A stretch of 64,000 bases of DNA. Source: Gemmatimonadota bacterium (GTDB lineage Bacteria > Latescibacterota > UBA2968 > GCA-2709665). The position numbers and the translations under genes are program-made. The stretch's first letter is position 1; every line of letters begins with the position of its first letter. The notes beneath the pieces were generated by a model. That model was not told the origin of the DNA. It ran no database searches and worked only from the letters and a program-made list of their open reading frames with translations. The stretch is from assembly GCA_028873695.1 (NCBI GenBank), contig JAPPNU010000001.1:47553-111552 (forward strand). The letters are read 5' to 3'. Below are positions 8,292-17,816 of this stretch, piece after piece.

Positions 8292-8567
8292 CTATTTGAC
8301 GCTTATTTTTGCCTCGTTTGCGGCAATGCGCTCGCCGAACGAATCCAATCGTGAATCAATTGCATCAAACTTGGTTTCCATTTTATCTTCCAATTTCGCG
8401 ATTCTTTGAGTCAGTCGATCTTCCAATCTATCTATTCGTTGATTGATTCCAGACGAGAAACTCCATAGAGATCCCCATAGAGCCAGCAGAAAAATGGCAA
8501 ATCGAAGATTGTCTTCATTGAGGATTTTACCGTTCACGTTACACTCCGAAGGATGGACTTGCCGCAT
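8292..8567 (-). CDS. Small membrane-anchored coiled-coil protein
   Basis: A protein of 91 residues from the ATG, or 81 from an in-frame GTG at 8537. The GTG has the better ribosome-binding site (GGAG at 6 nt). One hydrophobic segment (about residues 22-40, LRFAIFLLALWGSLWSF) is followed by a regular heptad region (INQRIDRLEDRLTQRI, then KLEDKMETKFDAIDSRLDSF), which should form a coiled coil. Such proteins occur in phage or toxin-antitoxin contexts and as scaffolds; no function is assignable. It is AT-richer than its neighbours and has its own terminator. Confidence 0.6.
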   Translation of the reverse strand: MRQVHPSECNVNGKILNEDNLRFAIFLLALWGSLWSFSSGINQRIDRLEDRLTQRIAKLEDKMETKFDAIDSRLDSFGERIAANEAKISVK

Positions 8568-8770
8568 GCTCCGTTACTGAAGAAATCTAACGTATCCGAT
8601 GTCATTGTCAAGCCGAATTCCTACAAGTGAGGCAGGATTCAGTACTACCGACGCTGGATGGAAAAGCCGGTCGTGGAGGATGCAGGCAGTCGGTATCGAC
8701 CGACGAAGACGAGATGGAAGGAAATATCGTCATTGATGCGAGTCCGGAGTAGTTGATTCGAGACCTGCTC

Positions 8771-9151
8771 TCACCATATTCCTCCACACGCCGTCAACAG
8801 AACCGCCGGCAGCCGCTTAAGCTGTTCATTGCGAGGGTCGACCTCGAAGCCGCCGGACTCCAATGCGGTGACGCCGAGCAACGGTTCGGCGCCTTCATCG
8901 CCGTAGACGACGGTCCCGCCCACGACTTCTCCTTCGAACTCCAGTTCGGCAATCGTTATGTCCATGGAAATGGGCTTTCCATCCGCAAGTACATATTCGC
9001 GGCGGCCCCTTGACGTGAGTCCGAGCGCTTCGAGCCGAGCCCTGGGTACGAGCGAGTCGAATGCGCCTGTATCGACGAGGAACTTCCCCGTCCAGCTGCG
9101 TTCCGGGTCCGCGGGGTTGCGGATGGTTACGTCAACATACGTCGCGCCCAT
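8771..9151 (-). CDS. Retropepsin-like (clan AA) aspartic protease
   Basis: A 126-residue single-domain aspartyl protease. The catalytic FLVDTGAFDSLVP (about 24-36) is the clan AA active site. The PLLGVTALE--GF-VDP block near residues 90-105 supplies the usual hydrophobic-Gly motif and the end strand. Such small proteins work as dimers. No signal peptide is seen, so it is probably cytoplasmic. The ATG has GGGAG upstream. In this repeat-rich region it could be a chromosomal relative of element-borne proteases. Its target is unknown. Confidence 0.8.
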   Translation of the reverse strand: MGATYVDVTIRNPADPERSWTGKFLVDTGAFDSLVPRARLEALGLTSRGRREYVLADGKPISMDITIAELEFEGEVVGGTVVYGDEGAEPLLGVTALESGGFEVDPRNEQLKRLPAVLLTACGGIW

Positions 9152-9246
9152 CGACCGTTCTCCCTGTGAACAGGTTTCACTCCTGGATTCATCAAATCAT
9201 AGCGAATTACCACATACAATGCAAGACGCGATGATAATCCAGGAGT

Positions 9247-9258
9247 GACCGGCCGGTC
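9247..9258. repeat. REP-like palindrome core
   Basis: GACCGGCCGGTC followed by GCCCCTG, a shortened copy of the 6375 family. About 100 bp on, at 9359-9382, an imperfect hairpin GGGCAGACAGGAATGTCCGCCC represents a third palindrome family. Confidence 0.65.
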
Positions 9259-9417
9259 GCCCCTGCACGCTTGAGGCGCCTGTCCGACAGATTGCGCGGT
9301 TTCCACAGGACCCGGCGCCTGCCCGGACACAGGACCCCGACGTTTCGGCCTGACTTACGTGGGCAGACAGGAATGTCCGCCCCACCCTCACACCGGCTAC
9401 CTCAACGGCGGCGCCGA

Positions 9418-9735
9418 TCAACCGGTCGACACGGCCGTGCCGCTGACCGAGACCATGAGCATGCTGCCGTCCCCGACGACTTCGTAGTCCAGGTCGATGC
9501 CGACAACGGCATTGGCGCCCTCCTGCCGGGCGGCTTCCTCCATTTCAGAGAATGCGATCTCGCGGGCCTGCTTCAGTTCCTTTTCATACGCTGCAGAGCG
9601 ACCGCCGACGATGTCGCGAATACCGGCGAAGAAGTCCTTGAAGATGTTCGCGCCCAGGATCGCCTCGCCGGTGACGATGCCCTTGTATTCGCGGATCGTC
9701 TTGCCTTCGATAGCGGGGGTGGTGGTCATAATCAT
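9418..9735 (-). CDS. YbjQ/UPF0145 family protein
   Basis: A 105-residue protein matching the YbjQ family: [18 protein letters not shown] at the N-terminus, [36 protein letters not shown] and [15 protein letters not shown]. The family forms a small pentameric fold often annotated as putative heavy-metal-binding. The true role is unproven. The ATG at 9735 has AAGGAGG 7 nt upstream, so the longer upstream reading frame is not used. Monocistronic by spacing. Confidence 0.85.
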   Translation of the reverse strand: MIMTTTPAIEGKTIREYKGIVTGEAILGANIFKDFFAGIRDIVGGRSAAYEKELKQAREIAFSEMEEAARQEGANAVVGIDLDYEVVGDGSMLMVSVSGTAVSTG

Positions 9736-10012
9736 CGGTGTGCCTCCTTGCATTAAATGGACGGCTGACGGCCGTATCTCCCGCCGGCCGTCATATGGTG
9801 CGGGACTCCATTTCAATGGTTATCCCAATTCAAGAAAACAGCAACACGGCGCCACGACAGATCCTTCCGAATGGGGACGTAGACGTCGTATCAAAAGAAA
9901 TCCTTTCGCTTCACGTCCAGAGACCTGAAGTATCCTGGTAATCCGAAATTAAATCGCCTTTATCAATTCGCATATGTTCGATTTAACGTCCACTGAGACA
10001 TACGAATCATGG

Positions 10013-10876
10013 TCATTTGTAGCTGCTGTAGACGATGGCGAGCCAGCGGTCGGTGCTCATCCAGCCCTGCCCCCAGGATTGCCATTTCTCAGGTACCCCG
10101 GCGGCCTGGATTTCTTCCAGCGTCTTTCCTGCCGCGATGGACCTCCTGACAAGGTCCGCGCACGTTTCAAGCATCTCGAGCGCAGTCCTCAGATCGTCCG
10201 GCACGGCGAGCGGTCCGTGACCGGGGATTATACGCGCATCCGGCGGGATTTGTTTCAGGAGAGACCGCACGGCCTCGATATAACCCTGGACGTCTCCGCC
10301 GCCGCGAAGGTCGACGTATGGAAATCTGCCGTTAAAGAAGAGGTCTCCGGTATGGACGACGTTGGAGCCGGTAAAGAAGACCACGCCGTCGCCGTCCGTG
10401 TGGGCGTTCGGAAAGTGGACCACGCGCAGTTCCTCGCCGTTGAAGTGAATCGACAGCCCACTGTCGAATGTGATTTCGGGCAGGGCGGCTTTGGGCAGAG
10501 GCCTGTCGTCGATACGCCTTGCCGCCAGGCGGCTGCGGACGTTCCGGTGCGCGACGATGACGCCTTTCTCCCCGAAATGCGCGTTCCCGCCGGTATGATC
10601 GCCATGGTAATGGGTATTCAGGACGAACGTCGGGTCTCCGCCGCCCAACTCGCCAATGGCGGCGCGGATCTTGCCGGCAAGCGGCGCGAACTGATCGTCC
10701 ACGATCAGGACGCCGTCCGCCCCCACGGAAACGCCGATATTACCGCCGCTTCCTTCCAGCATATAGACACTGTCGGTCAGCCTGGTGGACTTGATCTCCA
10801 CCGCGGAAAAATCCCTCTGCGCGAACGCCGTGCCGGTGAGGGCGAATAACGCGGCGATCGGTAACCATCCGGACAT
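10013..10876 (-). CDS. Secreted metallo-beta-lactamase-fold hydrolase
   Basis: A 287-residue MBL-fold protein with a signal peptide (MSGWLPIAALFALTGTAFA). The metal-binding NTHYHGDHTGG lies at about residues 107-117, the third-ligand region reads NAHTDGDG (about 175), and IIPGHGP gives the distal His. GDLFFNGRFPY is typical of MBL enzymes of this broad group. The substrate could be a lactam, thioester or other ester; no subclass B1/B3 assignment is safe. The ATG at 10876 has GGAGG 9 nt upstream; longer reading frames upstream have no support. It faces a REP-containing gap before the ABC operon end. Confidence 0.8.
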   Translation of the reverse strand: MSGWLPIAALFALTGTAFAQRDFSAVEIKSTRLTDSVYMLEGSGGNIGVSVGADGVLIVDDQFAPLAGKIRAAIGELGGGDPTFVLNTHYHGDHTGGNAHFGEKGVIVAHRNVRSRLAARRIDDRPLPKAALPEITFDSGLSIHFNGEELRVVHFPNAHTDGDGVVFFTGSNVVHTGDLFFNGRFPYVDLRGGGDVQGYIEAVRSLLKQIPPDARIIPGHGPLAVPDDLRTALEMLETCADLVRRSIAAGKTLEEIQAAGVPEKWQSWGQGWMSTDRWLAIVYSSYK

Positions 10877-10991
10877 ATGGAAGATCCTCCAAAAGCGGTG
10901 AGAAGGAAGAAGGAAAAAGGAAGAGGGAAAAAAAACGGCGAAAGCAAAGGCGGCAGACATCATCACCGGAGTTCAGTGCATTTCGGCGTAA

Positions 10992-11011
10992 GGGCGTCCG
11001 GCCGGTCGCCC
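10992..11011. repeat. REP-like palindrome with one mismatch
   Basis: GGGCGTCCGGCCGGTCGCCC followed by CTAC, the fourth copy of the 6375 family. Confidence 0.75.
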
Positions 11012-11028
11012 CTACCGGCGCCGTACTT

Positions 11029-11060
11029 AAAAAAGGCCCGGAGTCATATTCCCGGGCCTG
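11029..11060 (-). terminator. Rho-independent terminator of the envelope operon
   Basis: AGGCCCGG (11034-11041) pairs with CCGGGCCT (11052-11059). Read on the minus strand the stem runs into six T residues. It is about 70 nt past the stop of the ABC ATPase gene. Confidence 0.85.
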
Positions 11061-11130
11061 TTGAAACCATCCCTGCCGGCGACGCCACGAAAGAATCGAA
11101 TCGCCGGCACGTGTCCTGATGCGATTGATG

Positions 11131-11859
11131 CTACGCGGTCCTGCCGTCGATCGTGCCCACCTGAATCTTCAGTTCATCCCGGTTCACCACACGGTCAACG
11201 CGCCCGTCTCGGACCCACACCACCCTGTCGGAAACGCTCAGCATCTTGTGGTCGTGCGTGGCCGAAACCACGGTTACACCCGAATCTTTATTCATCTGAC
11301 GAAGAAGTTCGATAATCTCCGTACCGGTGCGCAGATCGAGGTTTCCGGTGGGTTCGTCGGCCAGAATCAGGGCCGGATCGTTGGCGAACGCCCGGGCGAC
11401 CGCCACACGCTGCTGTTGTCCGCCCGACAGCTCGAAGGGCTTGTGAGATACCCGGTCGCCCAGACCCACCTTTTTCAGCAGTTCCACTCCCTTGTCCCTG
11501 GCCTCGTCGCTGGTCAATCCCGCAAACACCATGGGCAGCGTCACGTTTTCCAGCGCCGTCATCACCGGAATCAGATTGAACGTCTGGAAAATATATCCGA
11601 TCTTCCGGCAACGCAACCACGCCAGTTCATAGGCGTCGAGCTGCGCGACGTCCACGTCGTCTATGTACACCTTGCCGTCGCTGGGTTTGTCCAGACCGCC
11701 GACCATATTGAACAGGGTTGTTTTACCGGAGCCCGACGGACCCATGATGGAGATGTACTCGCCCTGTTCGATCTCGATGTCCACCCCTTTGAGCGCGGAC
11801 ACCTGCACGTCGCCCATCTCGTAGACTTTCTTCACGTCCTGCGTTCGTACGACGGCCAT
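11131..11859 (-). CDS. LolD/MacB-type ABC transporter ATPase
   Basis: A 242-residue ABC ATPase. Walker [10 protein letters not shown] (about 38-46), Q-loop [10 protein letters not shown], signature LSGGQQQR, Walker [13 protein letters not shown] and the D/H loop with SATHD are all present. The order and length fit the LolD/MacB/YknY group, which powers FtsX-type permeases that extrude or mechanically transmit across the inner membrane. Its permease is the next gene upstream, 63 bp away. No MacA-like adaptor is adjacent. The ATG start is followed by the family's usual short N-terminal strand. Confidence 0.9.
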   Translation of the reverse strand: MAVVRTQDVKKVYEMGDVQVSALKGVDIEIEQGEYISIMGPSGSGKTTLFNMVGGLDKPSDGKVYIDDVDVAQLDAYELAWLRCRKIGYIFQTFNLIPVMTALENVTLPMVFAGLTSDEARDKGVELLKKVGLGDRVSHKPFELSGGQQQRVAVARAFANDPALILADEPTGNLDLRTGTEIIELLRQMNKDSGVTVVSATHDHKMLSVSDRVVWVRDGRVDRVVNRDELKIQVGTIDGRTA

Positions 11860-11922
11860 CGGCGACCTCTTTATGAATTACGGATCGGGGTTTGCGATCC
11901 GAACCGGACATCTGAGCCTGCG

Positions 11923-12612
11923 CTATACTTCCAGACGCATTGCGTCTACGGGCTCCATCTTGGCGGCGCGATAGGCCGGTAGAATTCCGCCCATCAGGGA
12001 GAGAAAGGAACCAAGCACGATCGCCATCAGGCCGCGCTCCAGAATGGTGGGCCACGGCACGTGACCGATGACGCCTGTGCCATAGCCGACCCAGGACATC
12101 AGAATGGACAGCAGAAAGCCAACTCCCGCGCCCAGCACCGTGCCGGCCATGCCCATAAAGGCGGACTCAAGGATGAACAGCTTGACAATGAATCCGTCCA
12201 GCGCTCCCATGCACTTCATGGTGCCGATCTCCCGGAAACGCTCGGTGACGGACATCAGCATCGCATTCGTAATCCCCACCAGACAGACCAGAAGCGAAAG
12301 CACAACCAGCCAGGTGTTCTTGGCCTCCTCCTGTCGATTGGCCTCACTCTCCTGACTGATGTCGATTCCCTTCTGCTGGAGAATGAGGTTCATCTTCGGG
12401 TCGTTGGCGTCGCGAAGACTGTTGACGATAGAACTGGTGGTCCAGATGGACATCAGAAACGCGATGGCCAGAATAATGCTGCTTACCGTGATCAACGACC
12501 GTCCGAACCGGATCTTCACGCTGTTGAAACTGATTTCGACGGCCTTTTTGACCGGAAGTTTGACCTGCGTGCCGATCTCCCGGCGGGCAGGCGACGAATA
12601 ACTTTCCGCCAT
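11923..12612 (-). CDS. FtsX-like ABC permease, short form
   Basis: A 229-residue permease with four hydrophobic helices: one near residues 39-60, then three (about 100-125, 147-175, 194-215) around ERFREIGTMKCMGA. That motif is the conserved cytoplasmic coupling segment of FtsX/MacB permeases. LPAYRAAKMEPVDAMR closes the protein, as in the family. The extracytoplasmic domain between helices 1 and 2 is only about 50 residues, so the usual MacB periplasmic domain is missing. The ATG at 12612 has GGAGG 5 nt upstream. Partner of the ATPase at 11131. Confidence 0.8.
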   Translation of the reverse strand: MAESYSSPARREIGTQVKLPVKKAVEISFNSVKIRFGRSLITVSSIILAIAFLMSIWTTSSIVNSLRDANDPKMNLILQQKGIDISQESEANRQEEAKNTWLVVLSLLVCLVGITNAMLMSVTERFREIGTMKCMGALDGFIVKLFILESAFMGMAGTVLGAGVGFLLSILMSWVGYGTGVIGHVPWPTILERGLMAIVLGSFLSLMGGILPAYRAAKMEPVDAMRLEV

Positions 12613-12720
12613 GAACGCCTCCAACAACAATCTGTAACGTACGACGCGACGTTTGAATGAACCTGCTCGTTGCCGGAATCTTCCGGGCGTTTCCCCTGTA
12701 CCGTCGCCGGTGCGCGTGCC

Positions 12721-14370
12721 CTATCTGACGTCACCATCGCGCATCTCGGGGACGTGGGTGCGCCTCTGGCGCGTCGAATAATACGCCCGATCCGCCAACA
12801 GCTTTCCCGCCCGTTCGAACAACGCCAGCGTCTGAACGACGTCCGGGTCCTGACTCACGGCGACCCTGCCCGCCTCCCGGTCTCCCCAACGGAATTTCGC
12901 GAAATAGCGTTTCAACTGCCGCTTGACCAAATCGATGCCCGATTCGAAATCCGCATCCGTAAACGTAAGATCCGTTTCCCACGCCTTGAGGAATGCCTTG
13001 AATTCCGTTATCTCGCGCGCGCCAGGCGCGTATTGATGGAGATAGGCGCCGAAATCCGTGTACGCGGCGGTGAACTCAGACCCCCGTCGACTGGCGAATT
13101 CAAAGAAGTGCCGCCGGGTGAGCCGCCGTTCAAAATCCCCCGGACGCGGCGATTCCAACTCCACGTCGGGTGTGATCCCGCCGCTGCCGTAAACCTTCCG
13201 GTTCAATATCTGCGTAAAATAGACCGGTTGAGAGAGAACGCTGTCAGGATCGGCATTGGGATCGTATCCGTCGTGCGCCTCCTGATGATAGGCGCGCCTG
13301 TCGCCCGAATAAGGACGCTGGATCGGGCGCTCGCTGGGCGTGAAATAGCGCGCCACCGTGAGCAGGACGGCGCCGCCGTTCTTCAACGGATACTGCTTTT
13401 GAACCAGCCCTTTGCCGAACGTGGTCCTGCCGACGACGAGCCCCCGGTCATAGTCCTGAACAGCGCCCGCCACGATTTCCGACGCGCTGGCGCTGTAGTT
13501 GTCGACAAGCACGGTCAAGGGAAAATCCAGAGGCACTACCGGATCGCGATCCGCGAAATGATCTTCCCGTGAACCGCTCCTTCGGCCTTCGGTGTACACC
13601 AGGAGACGGTCTTTTTCGAGGAACTGGTCCGCCACCGCAACCGCCTGCTCAAGGTATCCGCCGCCGTTGCCGCGCAGGTCGAGGATCAGTTTCTTCGCGC
13701 CCGAATCGAACAATCCTTCGAGAGCGACCTGCAGCTCGCTGGACGTGCGATTCGAGAACCGGTCGACCTTCACGTAACCCACGTCCGAACTGATTTTGAA
13801 CGCATACGGCACGCTCGGCACTTCTATCTTGTCGCGGATGATTTCAATGCGGAGGGGGTCGGCCACGCCCGAACGATGTACCAGAACGAACACCCGGCTG
13901 CCCTTGGGGCCCTTGAGCCGGCGTTTCACCTCATCGGTCTTCCGAACCCCGACCACCGGGACCCCATCGATCTTTACGATGCGGTCGCCTGCCTGGAGGC
14001 CGGCCTCATAGGCGGGAGATCCGACAATAGGAGACAGAACCGTCAGCTGGCCCGCGATGATGTCGAAATAAATCCCGATTCCCTCAAACGAGCCCTGCAT
14101 CTTGTCCTGGGTGTCCTGGAGTTCCTCCGGAGAAATATAGGTTGAATGGGGGTCCAGCCGGGAAAGATAGCCTTCAATCGCACCGTGATACAACTCAACC
14201 GGATCGGTGGATTCATAGTACTGGCGGCGCACCAGGTCGGCCAGTTGATCCAGGGTATGCGCCTGCATCGCCGTGTTCACGCGAGGCGGGGGATCCGCCC
14301 CGGCCGTCACCGGAGGACCCGCCGCCCACACCAGGATCAGTAAGGAAACAATCCGAAATACGACGGACAT
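12721..14370 (-). CDS. S41 C-terminal processing protease (CtpA-like)
   Basis: A 549-residue periplasmic serine protease. A signal peptide (MSVVFRIVSLLILVWAAG) precedes an N-terminal helical region, a PDZ domain with LTVLSPI-GSPAYEAGLQAGD, and the S41 core. Catalytic Ser is in NYSASASEIVAGA and the Lys general base in GKGLVQ; LDLRGNGGG is the usual core strand. A C-terminal helical extension of about 130 residues follows GGITPDVELESP. I chose the ATG at 14370 for its signal peptide; one nine codons upstream is weaker. Such proteases trim envelope proteins. It sits in the minus-strand envelope run. Confidence 0.9.
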   Translation of the reverse strand: MSVVFRIVSLLILVWAAGPPVTAGADPPPRVNTAMQAHTLDQLADLVRRQYYESTDPVELYHGAIEGYLSRLDPHSTYISPEELQDTQDKMQGSFEGIGIYFDIIAGQLTVLSPIVGSPAYEAGLQAGDRIVKIDGVPVVGVRKTDEVKRRLKGPKGSRVFVLVHRSGVADPLRIEIIRDKIEVPSVPYAFKISSDVGYVKVDRFSNRTSSELQVALEGLFDSGAKKLILDLRGNGGGYLEQAVAVADQFLEKDRLLVYTEGRRSGSREDHFADRDPVVPLDFPLTVLVDNYSASASEIVAGAVQDYDRGLVVGRTTFGKGLVQKQYPLKNGGAVLLTVARYFTPSERPIQRPYSGDRRAYHQEAHDGYDPNADPDSVLSQPVYFTQILNRKVYGSGGITPDVELESPRPGDFERRLTRRHFFEFASRRGSEFTAAYTDFGAYLHQYAPGAREITEFKAFLKAWETDLTFTDADFESGIDLVKRQLKRYFAKFRWGDREAGRVAVSQDPDVVQTLALFERAGKLLADRAYYSTRQRRTHVPEMRDGDVR

Positions 14371-14478
14371 ACAGACCTTTCGCAAGTCAGGCGACATCGA
14401 TTCAGACCGCCAAAAAACGTTTCAACATAACGACGCCGGTGGGAGATGTCAAGGAGAAACCACGTCCGCGGGGTCGCA

Positions 14479-15198
14479 TCAGGATCCGGAGGTCTTTTCT
14501 TTCGACCTGGTCAGGGAAAACACGAGCAGCTGCTTGGAAAAGAGATAATACTCCTTGAGATTCAGCTTGCTGGTGCTGTACTGCCGGTTGCGGAACACGT
14601 AGGGCACCTCGATGAACGTCGACCAGGTTCCCTTGACCAGAATCTCCAGCAGTATCTTGTAGCCGGGGGAGGTCAGCGTCACGCCATGAAGCACACGGCG
14701 ATGCAGAAAAAAATATCCGCTGAGCGGATCCTGTACGCCGGTCAACTGCCTCGCGGCCAGCACGCCGGCCTGGGAGATCAGCTTTCGGTACCAGGGCCAC
14801 CTCTCCACGCGGCTTTCGGGGTTATAGCGGCTGCCAAGCGCGACGTCGTGCTCCCGAAGCCCGAGAATCAGTCCGGGCAGGACCGAAGGATCATGGCTAA
14901 GGTCCGCGTCGATCACGCCCAGGCAGTCGCGGTCCGACCTCCGGAATCCCTCCATGACCGCGCTGCCCAGCCCGAGTTTGCCGGGCCGATGCACCACCTG
15001 AACGGGATACCGGTCTCCAAGCCGCTCCGCTTCCTCACCGGTACCGTCCGGAGAGTTATCGTCGACTACGATCAGTTCGAGATCAATCTCCGGGTATGGT
15101 TCGACCGCCGCGAAAACCTCTTCCGCCAGAAGCGAAATATTCGGGCGCTCATTGTAGGTGGGCGTAATCAGAGAGACGCGCAACGGTGTTTCACCCAT
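14479..15198 (-). CDS. Family 2 glycosyltransferase, polyprenol-phosphate mannose synthase-like
   Basis: A 239-residue GT2 enzyme of the DPM1 type. VSLITPTYNERPNI is the nucleotide-sugar binding start, VVDDNSPDGTGE and VIDADLSHDP carry the acidic DxD-type residues, and GSRYNPESRVERWP and GYFFLHRRV follow as in DPM1. No C-terminal membrane anchor is seen, as in soluble DPM1 enzymes. It should transfer a sugar, probably mannose or glucose, to undecaprenyl or dolichyl phosphate for envelope glycan or glycoprotein assembly. The ATG at 15198 has GAGGTG upstream. Confidence 0.85.
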   Translation of the reverse strand: MGETPLRVSLITPTYNERPNISLLAEEVFAAVEPYPEIDLELIVVDDNSPDGTGEEAERLGDRYPVQVVHRPGKLGLGSAVMEGFRRSDRDCLGVIDADLSHDPSVLPGLILGLREHDVALGSRYNPESRVERWPWYRKLISQAGVLAARQLTGVQDPLSGYFFLHRRVLHGVTLTSPGYKILLEILVKGTWSTFIEVPYVFRNRQYSTSKLNLKEYYLFSKQLLVFSLTRSKEKTSGS

Positions 15199-15296
15199 GC
15201 CGATCACCTCTTGAGAAAGGGGCGCGCGTGCGGATCGCAACGATGGCGCTCGACGCAGAGACCGGAATCAGCCGCAACCCGTGCGAGACGTATCGA

Positions 15297-16208
15297 TTAC
15301 CCGGCCGCGCCTCGCATTTCCGCGCCCATGCGCTTCAGGTTCTCGGAAAAAGATCTCAGTGCCGGATTGAACAGCTTGCGCGCGAGGTCGAGTTTCAGGC
15401 CCGCACCGGGAGGTCTGGGCGCGGTCTGTCCCAACGCCTCGGAAGTCACCGGCACCACCAGATCGGCGTTGAGATCGAAACATCGGCAGATCCGCCGGAC
15501 CATTTCATAACGGCTCATGAATTCCAATCCCGCAAAGTGGATCACGCCCCGGAACTCCCGGCGGCACAGTCCAAGGAGAAACACGGCGAGTTCATCCACG
15601 CTGGTGGGATTCGCCCATTCGTCGGTAACCACCCGGATGGTCTCGCCGCGACGGAGGGATTCCAGCGCCCACGTCACGAAATTGGGTCGGCAACCCGAAC
15701 GATAGCCGTAGAGTACCGCCGTTCGGACCACCAGTCCATGGCAAGGGGAGGCCAGAACGATGGCCTCGGCTTCCAACTTGGTCCGTCCGTAGACGTTTAG
15801 CGGATTGGTGCAATCCGTCTCGGCGTAGGGCCCCGCCTGACCGTCGAAGACGTAGTTCGTCGAAACGGTCACCAGGCCGGCGCCCGCGCTTTCACACGCC
15901 CGAATCAGGTTCCGGGTTCCGCACACGTTCACGCGGCGCGCCAGGTCCGGATTGCGCTCACATTGGTCCACGCCCGCTTCCGCGGCCGCGTTGATAACCC
16001 AGTCGGGCCGTACCCGTGATACCACCCCGGCGACTGACGCCGCATCCGTGACGTCGACCCGGATACAGTCCGACCCCGGAAACGGCGGCCGGGGATTGCG
16101 CGCCGCGGGAACCCGATGCAGGCCCCGGACCGGCACGTCGCACAGCGCCCTCCCCAGAAATCCGGAGGCCCCGACGATCAATACTTTCACCTCTGATCCA
16201 TCACCCAT
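15297..16208 (-). CDS. RmlD-like dTDP-4-dehydrorhamnose reductase family protein
   Basis: A 303-residue extended SDR. VLIVGASGFLGRAL is the NAD(P)-binding glycine motif, VINAAAEAGVDQCE and STNYVFDG the substrate region, and YGRTKLEAE carries the catalytic Tyr and Lys. RTAVLYGYRSG follows as in RmlD. It should reduce an NDP-keto sugar, or act on a related substrate, for envelope polysaccharide. The rest of the rml operon is absent, so the specific sugar is unknown. The start is uncertain: ATG at 16208, or GTG at 16217. It begins about 18 bp after the lipoprotein gene. Confidence 0.8.
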   Translation of the reverse strand: MGDGSEVKVLIVGASGFLGRALCDVPVRGLHRVPAARNPRPPFPGSDCIRVDVTDAASVAGVVSRVRPDWVINAAAEAGVDQCERNPDLARRVNVCGTRNLIRACESAGAGLVTVSTNYVFDGQAGPYAETDCTNPLNVYGRTKLEAEAIVLASPCHGLVVRTAVLYGYRSGCRPNFVTWALESLRRGETIRVVTDEWANPTSVDELAVFLLGLCRREFRGVIHFAGLEFMSRYEMVRRICRCFDLNADLVVPVTSEALGQTAPRPPGAGLKLDLARKLFNPALRSFSENLKRMGAEMRGAAG

Positions 16209-16226
16209 TGGCGCCACCCGGACCTG

Positions 16227-17816
16227 TCAATTGGCCCCGCGGTCTGGCGGAACGGACGTCGCTCGCCCGGTCTCCAGGCGCAGGTACATTGCCATACCTC
16301 TGCACAACGCGCCCGCGCCGGCGGCGCGCGCCAGATGCGAATTCGCCAGCGCCGCGAGTATCTCGCCGGCCGTTTCCATATAGCGCCGATGCCCCGTCAG
16401 CAGGTATAGCCTCGCAAGTACCTGAACAGCCGCCCCGTTACCCGACGGAACCAGGCGGTCCACGGCGTGGATAACGGCCGCGTCCGGCTCCGGCCAGCGG
16501 TCGCGCAGTGCGCCGCTGTCATCGAGAAGCCGCTCCAGCATCACGTCCGTGAGTTCCAACGCGAGCCGGAATGCGGCGCTGTCGCCGCCCGCGCCGTATA
16601 CATCCAGCGCGGCCCTCGCGACCAGGGCCTGATCGGCAAGCAGAAAGACCGGCGGCTCCGACCCCTCAAGCGCATGTCGTATGCCGCCCTCAGGATGCGT
16701 CAGCCTCGTGCGGATGGACGCCAGAACCTCACGGGCCAGATCCAGGTAGGCCGTTCTTGAAGAAGCCTGATAAAGCGCCGCAAGCCCGGTAACGGCCAGG
16801 GCGTTCCACGAGGCGTAGACCGCAGGATCTCTGGGGGCCGCGCGACCCGCCTCCAGCAAAACCGCGCCGCCGGATGCTTCGGAAAAGCCCGCGAATCCCG
16901 CGGCAAAAAAGCCGTTCCGCGGCGCGAACGGCCCGCGGATCAGCGCGTTGCCCAGATCAATTGCCGCCGCCGTGTCCGTCCGGGCCAGAACCGCAAGCCA
17001 GCCCGCGTTCGACGCCAGCGTCTTCTCGGTGTCCAGCACCACGCCATCCGGCGTGAGCTGCCGCTGGAAGAATGTACCGTCGGAATCGCGCAGCGAACTT
17101 GAGACGACCGTTTTCAGTCGTTCCAGCGCGAGGGCCCGGGCCGCGGCGTCATCGCCGTCGAGGAGTACGAGAAACGCCTCCGGGCCCGGATGCGCTCCGC
17201 GTTTCAGCGCATTGGCCGTGCTGTCTGTATACGCCTGCAGCAGGCCGGAAGACACCTCGGCGCGAGAGATTGGCCGGGCTTCTCTCGCCGTCCACAGCGC
17301 CAGATTCCGCCGCTCGCGTTCGAAATCAGTCCAACGCTTCGGGTTATTGTAATAGACCCATACCCGGCGCAGCAACTCCCGCAGGTCCTCCGGATCCAAA
17401 TACGTGGAACCGGTCATCCAGTCGCCATCGGGCGTCAGGATCGCCGTTGACGGCCAGCCGCCCATTCCGAATCGTTCCGCCAGATCGGGGCGCCGGTCCA
17501 CGTCCACCCGTACCGGCCAGGTGCCTCGGCCGATCGCCACCGCCAACCCCGGGTCTTCGAAACTGCGGCTTGCCATGTCCCGGCACCAGTAGGACCTGCT
17601 GGAATAAAGATAGAGGAACAGCGGACGATTGAGCACGCGCGCGGAATCCCGATCGGACCATGCCTTCCAGGTCACCCTTCCGGGAGGCGGCGCGGACAGC
17701 TCGGAAAACGCAGATACCTCCGGTACCCGCTCACAGCCGGCAAACCCGGAACTCAACGCCAACAGCGCGAAGGCCGGACGCAAATGAAGACGCCAGACGC
17801 GAGACCCATGAGGCAC
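16227..17816 (-). CDS. Thioredoxin-like DUF255 (YyaL/SSP411) family lipoprotein
   Basis: About 529 residues from a GTG at 17816. The coding frame stays open upstream to 17969, so the start is uncertain. A lipobox (SSGFAGC) follows a hydrophobic stretch, suggesting a lipid-anchored protein. The thioredoxin-like part reads YWCRDMASRSFEDP, as in DUF255, with Ser in the usual upstream Cys place, and GGWPSTAILTPDG follows. The C-terminal two-thirds is an alpha/alpha-barrel like the N-acylglucosamine 2-epimerase-type domain of YyaL. Function is unknown across the family. It heads the minus-strand envelope run. Confidence 0.75.
   Translation of the reverse strand: MPHGSRVWRLHLRPAFALLALSSGFAGCERVPEVSAFSELSAPPPGRVTWKAWSDRDSARVLNRPLFLYLYSSRSYWCRDMASRSFEDPGLAVAIGRGTWPVRVDVDRRPDLAERFGMGGWPSTAILTPDGDWMTGSTYLDPEDLRELLRRVWVYYNNPKRWTDFERERRNLALWTAREARPISRAEVSSGLLQAYTDSTANALKRGAHPGPEAFLVLLDGDDAAARALALERLKTVVSSSLRDSDGTFFQRQLTPDGVVLDTEKTLASNAGWLAVLARTDTAAAIDLGNALIRGPFAPRNGFFAAGFAGFSEASGGAVLLEAGRAAPRDPAVYASWNALAVTGLAALYQASSRTAYLDLAREVLASIRTRLTHPEGGIRHALEGSEPPVFLLADQALVARAALDVYGAGGDSAAFRLALELTDVMLERLLDDSGALRDRWPEPDAAVIHAVDRLVPSGNGAAVQVLARLYLLTGHRRYMETAGEILAALANSHLARAAGAGALCRGMAMYLRLETGRATSVPPDRGAN

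Noticed and set aside
9974-10849. Plus-strand frame opposite the metallo-beta-lactamase gene
   Set aside because: The minus-strand protein has a signal peptide and a full metal-binding motif; this frame has none.
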